Source: Amphibalanus amphitrite (taxonomy: Eukaryota; Arthropoda; Thecostraca; Balanomorpha; Balanidae). Taken from it: a stretch of DNA of 64,000 nt. The translations under genes and the position numbers were made by a program. The notes under the pieces are model-generated. The model searched no databases. It saw nothing but the letters and a program-made list of their open reading frames with translations, and was not told the origin of the DNA. Location: NCBI RefSeq assembly GCF_019059575.1, contig NW_024882212.1:7501-71500 (forward strand), written 5' to 3'. Shown here piece by piece: positions 1 through 10,318 of this stretch. Position 1 is the stretch's first letter, and each line of letters opens with the position of its first letter.

Positions 1-1180
1 GGCGGAACCTACCACCTGATCGGGTGGTGCAGCCGTTTCGCCTTCCACCTGAGCTCTCGGAAATTTACCAACCGATTCTGAAAATTCAAAGAGCATTCGA
101 TAGCCCCACCAGGGAACTACCTTGTTACCAGGCTTCGTTGACCTAGGTGCAACCCATGACGTCACAAGTCAGGTCAAAGGTCGCATTTTTTCACCGATTT
201 AGTCTAAGGAATGCGTTACAGTCAGTTAACACTTAACACATCAAATAAAAGGCATGCTATCGAAAAACATCGATGGAGCGTTGGTTGTCTAATACATATG
301 TTGCCTAAAGAGGTCACTGATGCCAGGTCAGGTCACAGAGATCAGGTCACTAAGGGTCACAATATGAACCCAACTATGCTAGGGTCGTGTGATACATGTT
401 TTATGGCCAATTTTTTCAATGGTGTGGGCTAGAAAGCCATTGGGGCCAGTTTAGATTACATTCTGGTGGAGGTCAGGCCAAGGTCAGGTCAAAGAAGGTT
501 AAATTTCAAAGTTGATATTTTGCATAAAAGGGCCAAGGGGTTTTTTGTGACTATTTGTGACTATTCGATGCAGCTCACCACAGGATATCCAATGGTGGTC
601 TTTGGCTTGCTCTGTGTGTTCTGTGACGGCTAAAAATTGAATTTGAAAATTTTACGTAACAAATTAAGAGTAGATTTTTTTTTTGCCATAAGTTTGCTAA
701 AAATGGAGCTATCGAGTTTAAGTTTGGCATATCTAGAGCAGATAGTTCTATAAGATATATTCCAGTTTTAATTTTGAAAGCTGTTGGTATTTTCGGGTTG
801 TTATACTTCTATAGTATTGATGGTCAAAATCAATTTTTGATTAGAAATAAGAGTTAGCAGTTTGGTAGCGCTGTTTATTTTACATCTTTTTGATCTTGAA
901 TATTTTTCGTCATCTTCAAAACTGTAAGCGTGACAACTGTTCCTGCTAAACCTTTTATTTGGGTCGAAAATGACAGAAAATGACATCACTCTGACGTCAT
1001 TTGTGACTACCTTTCATAAGAGCTCTGGAAAAATTTGGTCACAAGGTGTAAAAATGATGCCCGGAGGGGTCTTGAAAGTTTGGTGGCGACATTTGCTATA
1101 CTTTAGGAGATATCGACTTTTGAAAGGAGAGAGGGGGCCGTTTCGCGCCGCCCTCCCCCCCCCCCCCCTCAACGGGGCTC
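1..1180. repeat. AGGTCA-rich repeat, cut by the window edge
   Basis: Non-coding repeat related to the 34651-35812 block: both carry the hexamer AGGTCA in direct and spaced arrays (for example near 160-180, 325-360 and 470-500) and a pair of TGACGTCA palindromes (near 980-1005). The right part ends in a G/C-run block (about 1128-1185) like the subterminal hairpins of the TTAA elements in this window. The left end lies outside the window, so neither full length nor target site can be read. Confidence 0.6.
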
Positions 1181-1980
1181 GAGGCTTTCAGTTGCTGCTC
1201 TCACAGAACTCTTGGTTATATTACAACATAGTGGAATTGCAAGTGGCAGCATAAGCTTCCTGCCAGCCCCGGACCAGAGTTTAAACATGCAGGCTGAATT
1301 TTAACATTTAACTTTTGAATTTTTAAACCTTCGAGCTTTTTAGAAGTTGTATGAGCTGTTCAGCTCCTTTTTCGGTCCATCACAGCGGGCTTGTATGTCA
1401 TTTGTCAACCAAAATCGAATTAAAAACTTTTTATTTGGTCTGGTTTTCTCGCCAACTTCTTAACCGAATCCTTTAGTAGCTTTTGATTGGGCACTGCCCG
1501 CGTTGTCTGTCTAGCTTTTCGTGTCATAGACACTGTCTATGACACGAAAATAGGCTGCTGACATCGTTTGCCGCGGTTGGATAATACCAATCCACGTCCC
1601 AGTGGCTGCTCGATCGCGCTTTCCCTGGCTCACCTCTCCCACCATGCTAGACTTTGCTCGGCACAGCCGTCGCCTCAGTGCCTCGGGCGGTGACCCGTTC
1701 AAAGGGGCTCACAATTCGTATGGTGCCGTGGCTCTCAAACCAATAGAGAACAGTGAAACGCACAGGCTCACTTTCCATACAAGGCGAACGGCTGATTCTG
1801 GCGCCGGGGCTTCATTCATGCTAAGGCGCCCAATCACAGCGCCGCATTTCAGTTAGTGTCGGGCGCAAAAGCTACTATGCTCCGCCCCTCTATCACGTGA
1901 CCCTGCCTTCACGTGGCCTCAGTCACGTGGTGTTTCCACTTCTTGGCGCATGGCGGCGCTAGTCTCGCAGGGGCGGTGGT
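1181..1980. other. No gene seen; ordinary sequence with one strong hairpin
   Basis: I see no convincing coding region or repeat family here apart from the perfect hairpin at 1516-1550. Short open frames overlap on both strands and have no recognisable domains. Confidence 0.5.
1516..1550. other. Perfect 17-bp hairpin
   Basis: Two perfectly complementary 17-base arms, left arm TTTTCGTGTCATAGACA, separated by a single C. It could be a fold-back insertion relic or form a cruciform. No pol III terminator or gene sits next to it. Confidence 0.8.
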
Positions 1981-4887
1981 AGCTTGCTCCCCCGCCGTCC
2001 GGGGGTGATGGGTAGCAACTGCTGGTGACTGTACGAACGCCCCTTCGCTGTTCCGCCCCTGGTGGAGCTAGCGCGTCGCAGAAAAAAAAAACGGGCGTGT
2101 GCGCCGTTACGAGACGAAGAGATTGGTACCCAATTTTAAGATCGTCGGTCAACCAGTGACCTCTGAGGTCAGGTCAAGTGTCCTAAGGTACGGTTCCGTT
2201 TTTGGTGAATAACTTTGCAAAAAAACGGCCGCTGAGCCGCGATTTTGGCAGCATCGTGCTTGCCTCGCTCAGTCGCGTCGAATTAGATACCGTTTGTTTG
2301 GGTGAGGTCACCTTAGGGTGTTGACCCCGGGTCACGGTCAGCTCAGCGCCCCAACGTCACGAAGTTGGTCGAAGGAGGTCATGACCCATCTCCTTCGATT
2401 CGCAAGCCTCCCCGAGTCCATGGGTGGCTTTCCCGAATCGCTGGATCAATTTGATCGGAAGTTATTGACAAAAAATTAATATGAGCCTAATGACGTCATA
2501 AATGACGTCAGGCAAGGTCAACATTGCAAAAGAGACGCATCGAGCTTTACAACGAGTGCATGAAATCACGATTCTTTGTAGTTAAGATAGTTGGAGGTCT
2601 TTTCATTTTTCCCCATCGCCTTGTAATTGTGAGGTCACGAAAAAAACCTGACCTCATATGACCTTAACCCGCGCCCGGCTGGGGGTCCTGGATTTCCACG
2701 CCCTGCTGGGGGGGGGGGGGTGTTTGAACACCCCCCCCTTGTAACTCGGCTCCTGGGCCACGTAGCGATACGCAGAAGGCGGCGTTCGAAAGAACGTCAA
2801 AAATAATGACGAAATCACTTCGGTCAATTTTTTGGTCAGATCAAAGGTCAGGTCACCAGAGGTCATTGAAGGCAAAATTTCGCCGATTTCCAGGTAGAAT
2901 GTCGAAAATTTCCAAGAAGCCAACGCATAACTCGGGAACCAATAGAGCTACAGCGCAGCGGAAAAGCGCATTCGATAGCCCTATTAACGCCCTTTCTGAG
3001 TAATTCTCTCAGATTTGACCTACCGTCAACGGTTTTGCCTGCAGGGGGCAAAAACTGCAAAAATAGCCGATTTTTTTCGGAAACAGTTTTTCTGCAATAA
3101 CTTTTGACCCAAGCCTTGTACGAGCTTACTTTTACCAGCATCGTGTTCCTCTCGTCAAGACGCATCGAATGAACTATAACCTGACCTTGAAAGGTCAACT
3201 TGAAAATTTGACCTCAGGTCAAGGTCATGACCTGACCGGAAAGGGTCATGTTGCATATCAGTCGATCCGTATCGTCGAGCTGAACACATCTAAGGCGTTT
3301 TCATCGCTCTAGCATGCCTCTATCAAAAGTTATTTGCGAAAAACTGTTAGATACCATTCGTGACCTAAGATGACCTCAGGGCATAAATGAGGGTCACGGA
3401 CACCATTTTCATATTCCATGTGTCTAAACCACTTGTAATTTGGTGTTTGGGAGTGTTTATAATGTCTTTCGTCCAAAAGAGGCGCATTTCAATTTTCTCC
3501 CATTGACTTATAATGGGGAGGTCGCAAAATTGACCTGACCTTAGGTCATCGATATCAAAATTCTGAGATATACATTTTGTACATGCTATTACTCTTAGCA
3601 ATCGCTGAAAGTTTCAAAGCGATCAGTCACTCGGTGTAGCTATGACAGACATTGAAACTTTTTATGAGGTGAGGTCACTTCAAGTGACCTGGTGACCTGA
3701 CCTTGAATGACCTTGGTCTGAAATTTTCACAACATGTGTAGAATTGATGTATGATAAGGTGTACCAAAAACGGCGGCGCGGAGCGCCGCCGTTTTTGAGA
3801 TATTTGCGAAAAACCACAAGGGGGGGTGTTCAAACACCCCCCCCCCAGCAGGGCGCGGGTTAAGGAAAAATCCGAGTGATACAAGTTGAGAAACTCGTAA
3901 TGGATACTACATCCTGCATGTTTCATATCTCTGTGAATGCTCCTCCGCCAGAGAGGGTGTTGCGAAGTTGCGACGTTTTAATTCGCGGCCCACTGGTCGG
4001 GGGGGGGGGACATTCGTAACCCCCCTCCCAATTGTCTGAAATAACTTCCAAATTGCATGACGTATGGACACTAAACGTACAGCAACTTTGGGTGCATCAA
4101 TTTGACACATTGTATCGAAATATGATCTTCGTAGCTACCATCGGTGGGCCGGAAATGACGTCAGAGTGACGTCATGTTCGGCCGATTTCGACTCAAAACA
4201 TTGAACCACGGCAATCGCTCCCAAGAGCTTAGTTTTTAAGCTAGATGTTCTTTCTTTGCATGAGAGGACTTAGAATAGACTGTGCTATCAATCTGCTATC
4301 TCGGATTTTACAAATGTTGAAAATTTTGAAAATTATTCACATTCCCAGTCTCCGTGTAAAATTTCAATTTCAAAATTTGACCTTTTTACCTGAAAGTGAA
4401 CTGATCTGAGCAAATTCAACTCAAAATGACCTCGAATGACACAAACGACATCAAATTCGAAATATATAGCCTAAATGGACCATAAAACATATGTCATGTG
4501 ACCGACGCATGCTATAATATTTCCGTGACCCTTGATGACCTGACCTGACCTTAAAATAAAAGTACAAGTTTGGTACCCTCAGGGTATCTAAAGCATCTGT
4601 TCACGAGGGTGTAAACCAACAATTAGCCGGATATGACTTGTAAGACGGCGGTCAAAGCTCAAATTGTTAACAAGCCAAAATCATAATAATTTTTACACTG
4701 AACTGTGACGTCACCGGTGACCTCGAGGTCAATGAAATTATGTTTCGTTCGACAGTTTTTCCAGGGCTATCAGAAGCTGTTTGAATTTTGACAATCGGCC
4801 CAGTAGTTTCGGAGTTAGTAGGGGGGGGGGGGGGCAATGAAGAGCCCCCTCCCCGCAATAGAGCGCGTTATACGCAGACCCCAGTTT
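1981..4887 (+). repeat. AGGTCA-rich repeat copy 1, carrying a TTAA insertion
   Basis: This block is repeated at 5780-7156 plus 12789-13219 (copy 2) and, inverted, at 29730-31274. Shared landmarks run in the same order: GGAGCTAGCGCGTCGCAG, the TGACGTCA pairs, an AGGTCA cluster and a G-run block at 4820-4855. Copy 1 differs from copy 2 by the 1192-bp insertion at 2668-3859 and by lacking copy 2's insertion at 7157-12788. The match is lost after about 4887, so the right terminus is missing. Confidence 0.75.
2668..3859. mobile_element. TTAA-bounded non-autonomous element E1 (1192 bp)
   Basis: Flanked by TTAA at 2664-2667 and 3860-3863. Termini are inverted: CCCGCGCCC at the left and GGGCGCGGG at the right. 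The paralogous copy at 6462-6480 has the uninterrupted empty site with a single TTAA (6468-6471) and the same flanks, so this is a clean insertion with a 4-bp TTAA target duplication. TTAA duplication with CCC termini is the hallmark of the piggyBac superfamily. Both ends carry a subterminal hairpin of a G run, a short palindrome and a C run (2709-2738 and 3820-3845). The interior has AGGTCA repeats and no transposase frame. Confidence 0.85.
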
Positions 4888-5405
4888 GGCAAAGGTTTGC
4901 TTATGACGTCAAAAGTCGGTGACCTGAAATGACCCGAAAATCGCGGTTGGTGTCAAAAGATACGGCTTGAATCAAAATTCAGGCATGCCAAGCTCCATCT
5001 CTGTATCACCGTGGCATTCGGAGCTATCGCGAAAAAAAAAACTATGGAGGGCGGTACCCCCCCCCCCCCTCCCCCCGGCCGGTGTGGGGGTAAGTGCCGC
5101 TTTTGTCTCGAGATTTGACGGGGATCATTTCTCAGTTGTGACGACTTTCAGCTGCCCTTCTCACTCATGTGTTTGGTGTCATCGTCCTTTACATATTGCT
5201 TGCGAGCCATTTGCTTGTTGTAGCCTATCGGTACTTGGCGGTGTTTTTGGTGGTCACATAAGCAATGAGACTGAGCAGCGTCATTACTCAAGCCATCCGC
5301 TTGGCCAAAGGCAATGACTGTGGTGTTTGAGGCTTGTCAGTGCCAGAGTTGTGACGTCATCTTTTATGTTACAGATAAAGGAGGTGAAGGTGGACAGTTT
5401 CCGTC
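4888..5405. other. No gene seen; G/C-run fragment upstream of the 5S gene
   Basis: Holds a poly-A/poly-C/poly-G stretch at 5030-5090 resembling a repeat terminus, then ordinary sequence leading to the 5S rRNA gene. I recognise no TATA-like or other external promoter. Confidence 0.4.
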
Positions 5406-5523
5406 GGCAACGACAATACCATGCTGAAAATACCGGTTCCCGTCCGATCGCTGAAGTCAAGCAGCATCGCGCCCGGTGAGTACTTGGATGGGTGGCCGCC
5501 TGGGAACACCGGGTGTCGTTGTC
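5406..5523 (+). rRNA. 5S ribosomal RNA gene
   Basis: 118 bases that read as a eukaryotic 5S rRNA from end to end. The 5' end GGCAACGAC pairs with the 3' end GTCGTTGTC over all nine positions (one G-U), forming helix I. The conserved core around AAGTCAAGCAGCATC, the segment TACTTGGATGGGTG and the block CCTGGGAACACCGGGTG are all present and correctly spaced. 5S rRNA is part of the large ribosomal subunit and is transcribed by RNA polymerase III. One departure from the common metazoan sequence is GGTGGCCGCC where GGTGACCGCC is usual. The copy is solitary and lies between two copies of a mobile repeat, so it could be a dispersed gene, a pseudogene or the head of a 5S-derived SINE. The intact helix I and terminator favour a gene. 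Confidence 0.85.
5453..5502 (+). promoter_or_regulatory. Internal control region of the 5S gene
   Basis: Position matches the intragenic pol III promoter of 5S genes: box A (about 5453-5467), the intermediate element and box C (about 5484-5502), where TFIIIA binds. Box C carries the A-to-G change noted for the gene. Confidence 0.65.
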
Positions 5524-5524
5524 A

Positions 5525-5528
5525 TTTT
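5525..5528 (+). terminator. Pol III terminator, TTTT
   Basis: A run of four T begins one base after the mature 5S 3' end, the standard minimal pol III termination signal. A second T run follows at 5533-5537. Confidence 0.6.
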
Positions 5529-6833
5529 CGCTTCTTTAATGGTGGCCACTGAGGCTATTTATCCCTTCACTGTTTATGCTCTTGCAACATGGCCCGTGCC
5601 CTGCACACTGTACACGTCTTCTATTTATTAGGACTCGATAAGTTTCTTTTTACATACTGGTTCTAGCTGCATGTCATTCGAAACGGGACTGTAACCATCG
5701 AAAACGTTCAACGAAATTGCTTAACGGGGCCGAGACATCGCTATGTTGCCAAAAAGCAGTGATATGTCCTCTCACTTAACCCTCGCCGGACCTATTGGCT
5801 TTCTACATACGCGTCGGCTGAGGTGGAGGGGGATGGCAGGTACGAACGCCCCTTCGCTGTTCCGCCCCTGGTGGAGCTAGCGCGTCGCAGAAAAAAAGGG
5901 CGTGTGCGCCGTTACGAGACGAAGAGATTGGTACCCAATTTTAAGATCGTCGGTCAACCGATGATCTCTGAGGTCAGGTCAAGTGTCCTAAGGTACGGTT
6001 CCGTTTTTGGTGAATAACTTTACAAAAAACGGCCGCTGAGCCGCGATTTTGGCAGCATCGTGCTTGCCTCGCTCAGTCGCGTCGAATTAGATACTTTTTG
6101 TTTGGATGAGGTCACCTTAGGCGTTTGACCCCGGGTCACGGTCAGCTCAGCGCCCCAACGTCACGAAGTTGGTCGAAGGAGGTCATGACCCATCTCCTTC
6201 GATTCGCAAGCCTCCCTGAGTCCATGGGTGGCTTTCCCGAATCGCTAGATCAATTTGATCGGAAGTTTGGACAAAAAAAATAATATGAGCCTAATAACGT
6301 CATAAATGACGTCAGGCAAGGTCAACATTGCAAAAGAGACGCATTGAACCTTACAACGAGTGCATGAAATCACGATTCTTTGTAGTTAAGATAGTTGGAG
6401 GTCTTTTCATTTTTCCCCATCGCCTTGTAATTGTGAGGTCACGAAAAAAAACTGACCTCATATGACCTTAAGGAAAAATCCGAGTGGTACAAGTTGCGAA
6501 ACTCGTAATGGATACTACATCCTGCAAGTTTCATATCTCTGTGAATGCTCCTCCGCCAGAGAGGGTGTTGCGAAGTTGCGACGTTTTAATTCGCGGCCCA
6601 CTGGTCGGGGGGGGGGCATTCGTAACCCCCCTCCCAATTGTCTGAAATAACTTCCAAATTGCATGACGTATCGACACTAAACGTACAGCAACTTGGGGTG
6701 CATCAAGTTGACACATTGTATCGAAATATGATCTTCGTAGCTACCATCGGTGGGCCGGAAATGACGTCAGAGTGACGTCATGTTCGGCCGATTTCGACTC
6801 AAAACATTGAACCACGGCAATCGCTCCCAAGAA

Positions 6834-6945
6834 CTTAAGGTAGAGTTAAGGTAGATGGTAAGGTAGATGGTAGATGTTCTTTCTTTGGTAGATTAAAGGT
6901 AGATGTTAAGGTAGATGTTCTTTTTTAGGTAGATGTTCTTTCTTT
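6834..6945 (+). repeat. Local AAGGTAGATG tandem expansion
   Basis: Imperfect copies of AAGGTAGATG and GTAGATGTTCTTT are stacked here. The corresponding place in copy 1 (about 4228-4258) has the motif once, so this is a local expansion private to copy 2. Confidence 0.75.
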
Positions 6946-7575
6946 GCATGAGAGGACTTAGAATAGACTGTGCTATCAAACTGCTATCTCGGATTTTACA
7001 AATGTTGAAAATTTTGAAAATTATTCACATTCCCAGTCTCCGTATAAAATTTCAACTTCAAAATTTGACCTTTTTTACCTGAAAGTGAACTAATTTGAGC
7101 TAAATTCAACTCAAAATGACCTCGAATGACACAAATGAAATCAAATTCGAAATATAGGGGAGAGTGGGGTGGGTTGTATCAGTTTTTACTCCGAGACCCA
7201 TAACCTCGTAACTATCCGTGATAAACTCATTAGTTCCATACCATCCCCTTCCTTGATTCTTCTGCTTTTTTGTGCAAAGTAACTTTTTCGCTACCTCTAC
7301 CAGTTTTTCTTCTACGGTCTGCCGAATAGAACAATGTTTTCGATACAACTTGCCCCATGGCTTGGGTGAGTTGTATCACATGGTGGGGTAATTTGTATCA
7401 CCATTTCACGTTTCAGGGAGTGTTCTTGCTACTGGTTTTGAACATAACAACAACATTAAATGGGGTTAATACAATGTATAGGTATGCTCAAAGGCTTCAC
7501 TTTTATTAGACCAAACTTAGGTCAATGCAATCCGAACGAAACATCAACAGACTAGACGCAAAAGTGGCCCGTTAA

Positions 7576-8042
7576 AGGGACACTCCCACCTTAACATTAG
7601 TTTTGAGTTGAGATAGCCAAATTGGTGGCCATGGCCTGCAAATACCGGTTTGGGCACTCACAACATCGACAAATGCTTTAATTCGGAGATATGGAATTTC
7701 AAACTTGCAGTTTTCGGATTCTAAGGGGCTAGTGCATTGGTATGCCCCCTTAGAATTTGTGACGTCAGCGGAGATCTAACGATTTTTAAATCTTTTACTA
7801 AAACGTTTGGTAGCACGCGGTGGTATATGCTGCTTTGCGCGCAACAAATGCCGCACTTTCAAATAAAGTCGCTAGGAACAGCGGAGATCCCAAAAAGTAA
7901 ACAAAAGTAAAAGTCTAATATCTTGAAAACCGGTGAATATTTTTCGATGAAATTTGGTAGATATTCGTTTTCGCTCTTTCTGAACCGAGCGACATCACTT
8001 TCGTGCCAATTCATTAACTTTTTTGAAGGTGGGAGGGTCCCT
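7576..8042. mobile_element. TTAA-bounded MITE M1 (467 bp)
   Basis: Inverted termini AGGGACACTCCCACCTT (left) and AAGGTGGGAGGGTCCCT (right), flanked on both sides by TTAA (7572-7575 and 8043-8046). A second, inverted and truncated copy lies at 60853-61045. Non-coding. Confidence 0.8.
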
Positions 8043-8446
8043 TTAAGAGCAAAGAAGCCAACACATTGTGCCGAAATGGAACGAGCATTGACTAGCTACC
8101 TACAAACGCGAGCCAGGGCTTAGCTTTCGCGATCAAAAGCAACATACCCATACATACATACATACATACATATATATATTGAGTAGGAAAAACATACAGC
8201 ACATGGGTGGACGCGTTTCGTCAGAGACTTTTTCAACACCCGAATATCGACAAAACAATACGAACACACAAGAACAAAGCTAGCAAGCACAGTTTCATAC
8301 CTGTTGATATATCGCGTGTACATATTATGAGAATGTGCCTAAATGCAAATACACTTCCAATACTGCGCGTCAGTTAAATGGCAAAGAAAGAGAGAATACA
8401 TATCTAAGACAATTCATGTTGACAGTATCTGTTTTTTATTTAACAT

Positions 8447-10318
8447 TTATTTTATAATCTGAGTACAATATACGGCCGCAGATTTTGCCCATTTTATAAA
8501 CCCAACCCGTGTATTGATCGTTTCGTTCGTTGCAATGTATGCCGCTTCCGTCGCCTTTCTACTCCCCTTGCTTTTGCACTTCGCTATCACTTTCGCCCCT
8601 CCCCAATTCGGTAAATGATTCGTTGAGTGAGCATGAAGCACGAATGCACTGTGTTCCATGTCGTTTCTTACATCTCTCCTATGTTCCTTTAATCTTTTGT
8701 CCATGCCTCTACCTGTTTCACCTATATATGACTTTTCACAATGCCCACAGGGTACCTGATATACAACGCTAAGATCTACATTCTTACTTATTTTCTTTTG
8801 CGTGATCTCTCCTATTTTTCTGCCAGAAGTCAATGCGACTTTGACGCCTGTCGTTTCAGGTTCTTTCGCGATGTTTTCGGCTGCTTTTGAGTTCGGTAAT
8901 GAAATATATCTTATGTCGTTCTTTCGTTTCGCTTCAGCTTTTGCTCTGTTTCGAATGTTCAACGCTTTTTTCTTGAGACGAATGAGATAGCCTTTGGGAT
9001 ATTTAAGCTTCATGAAACTGGAAAAGATGTGCTCAATTTCTTCAGCAAGATACTCCTCACTACAAATACGAAAAGCCCTTAAGAAAAAGCCCAATACCAC
9101 CCCACTTTTTACTCTATCACTATGACCGGAAAAGAAATGAACATAATCTTCCCGGTTTGTAGGCTTACGATATGCTTTGAATTTTGCACGACTATCGCTT
9201 CGGACTACTTCCGTATCTAAGAAAGCAATGGAACCTCCCTTTTCTGTTTCCACAGTAAACTGAATCTTCGGGTCGACTGCGTTGAGTTCGTTGACTTTGG
9301 CGTTCAAATCGATCGTTTTTGGTACTACTACCAGCACGTCATCGACGTATCGTACCCACAGAACATTGTCCCCCATAATATTTTGGTACCTGTTTTGTTC
9401 CAGCCATTCCAAATACAGGCACGCTGCTACTGGACTCAAGGGTGAACCCATTGCCAGCCCGCTGTGTTGGCTGTAATCATCCGACTCAAATACAAAACCC
9501 CCAAATTTCATACACATTGACACAAGCTTAAAGTAGTCAGACTTTGCGAGCGGCAACTGGTTCGCATCGATCTTATCAACTACATCTTTGATCACTTTTA
9601 GGGCGTCGTCTACGGGTACATTCGTGAACAGTGATTTTACATCAAGACTAGCCATGTACTTATCTGTGAAGTCGAAGTCTTTAAGTCGTTCAATTAAGTC
9701 GTTGCTGTTCCGTAGGTGTGCATCACTGATGGCACCCAGACTATTCGATAAGGGCTTTGCCAGTACTTTTGCGAGTCGATGTGGCGCGCTGCCGATTCCT
9801 GACGTAATGGGCCGTAGTGGGATGCCGTCCTTGTGGAGTTTTGGAAGTCCACGCATCTTTGGAGTTTTCGGTGATTCTTCTAAAAGATGCAATAGATGTT
9901 TTCCTTTTTCCGATTTTCGTAGAAGTTTTCTTGCCTCCTGGTTGAATTTCTTACTTGCCTTTTCGACAAATCCGTGTGGTCTTTTCTTGTATGTGTCATT
10001 GTCATTCAACAGCTCTTTCATTTTACTTACATAGTCAGCCTTATCCATAATAACCACTCCCCCACCTTTGTCCGCAGGTGTGATCACTATAGTCGGATCG
10101 TTGGCAAGACTTTGGAGTGCCTTCATGTATCGTCTGGGTATCTTGTCTGGTTCATTGTCCGATAAGGCTTTGCAGCACAGCAGTATTCCTTGGATAAATC
10201 CCTTTTCTATATCATCCTCATGATTCTTGTAATTTCGCTGGACGTGGTCCATGTAGTTGCTCTTATCTCTTCCGGAGTCGAATTTCATGCCAAGTGCTAG
10301 TGCACCAGTATCCAAGGA
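8447..10318 (-). CDS. Penelope-like reverse transcriptase with GIY-YIG endonuclease (5'-partial)
   Basis: About 620 residues in one uninterrupted frame. The N-terminal part holds the Penelope-type stretch LALGMKF and PADKGGGVVIMDKADY. The RT fingers/palm follow: SLDVKSLFTNVP (motif A), GLAMGSPLSPVAACLYLEWL (motif B) and RYVDD (motif C, catalytic aspartates, plus-strand position near 9340-9352). The C-terminal GIY-YIG nuclease has VVYQVPCGHCEKSYIGETGR with a downstream KEH. The protein would copy element RNA primed at a nick made by its own endonuclease. The open frame continues upstream to 10531, but those residues are the complement of the opposite arm and are not protein of this family, so I start it in the spacer. 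Arm differences seen here: H, A and P where the other copy has Q, V and L. No start codon of its own is evident, so it is probably not expressed as it stands. Confidence 0.85.
   Translation of the reverse strand, partial: SLDTGALALGMKFDSGRDKSNYMDHVQRNYKNHEDDIEKGFIQGILLCCKALSDNEPDKIPRRYMKALQSLANDPTIVITPADKGGGVVIMDKADYVSKMKELLNDNDTYKKRPHGFVEKASKKFNQEARKLLRKSEKGKHLLHLLEESPKTPKMRGLPKLHKDGIPLRPITSGIGSAPHRLAKVLAKPLSNSLGAISDAHLRNSNDLIERLKDFDFTDKYMASLDVKSLFTNVPVDDALKVIKDVVDKIDANQLPLAKSDYFKLVSMCMKFGGFVFESDDYSQHSGLAMGSPLSPVAACLYLEWLEQNRYQNIMGDNVLWVRYVDDVLVVVPKTIDLNAKVNELNAVDPKIQFTVETEKGGSIAFLDTEVVRSDSRAKFKAYRKPTNREDYVHFFSGHSDRVKSGVVLGFFLRAFRICSEEYLAEEIEHIFSSFMKLKYPKGYLIRLKKKALNIRNRAKAEAKRKNDIRYISLPNSKAAENIAKEPETTGVKVALTSGRKIGEITQKKISKNVDLSVVYQVPCGHCEKSYIGETGRGMDKRLKEHRRDVRNDMEHSAFVLHAHSTNHLPNWGGAKVIAKCKSKGSRKATEAAYIATNETINTRVGFIKWAKSAAVYCTQIIK

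Noticed and set aside
9588-10034. 148-codon frame opposite PLE-1 (and its mirror at 10471-10917)
   Set aside because: Antisense shadow of the reverse transcriptase; it has no independent domain.
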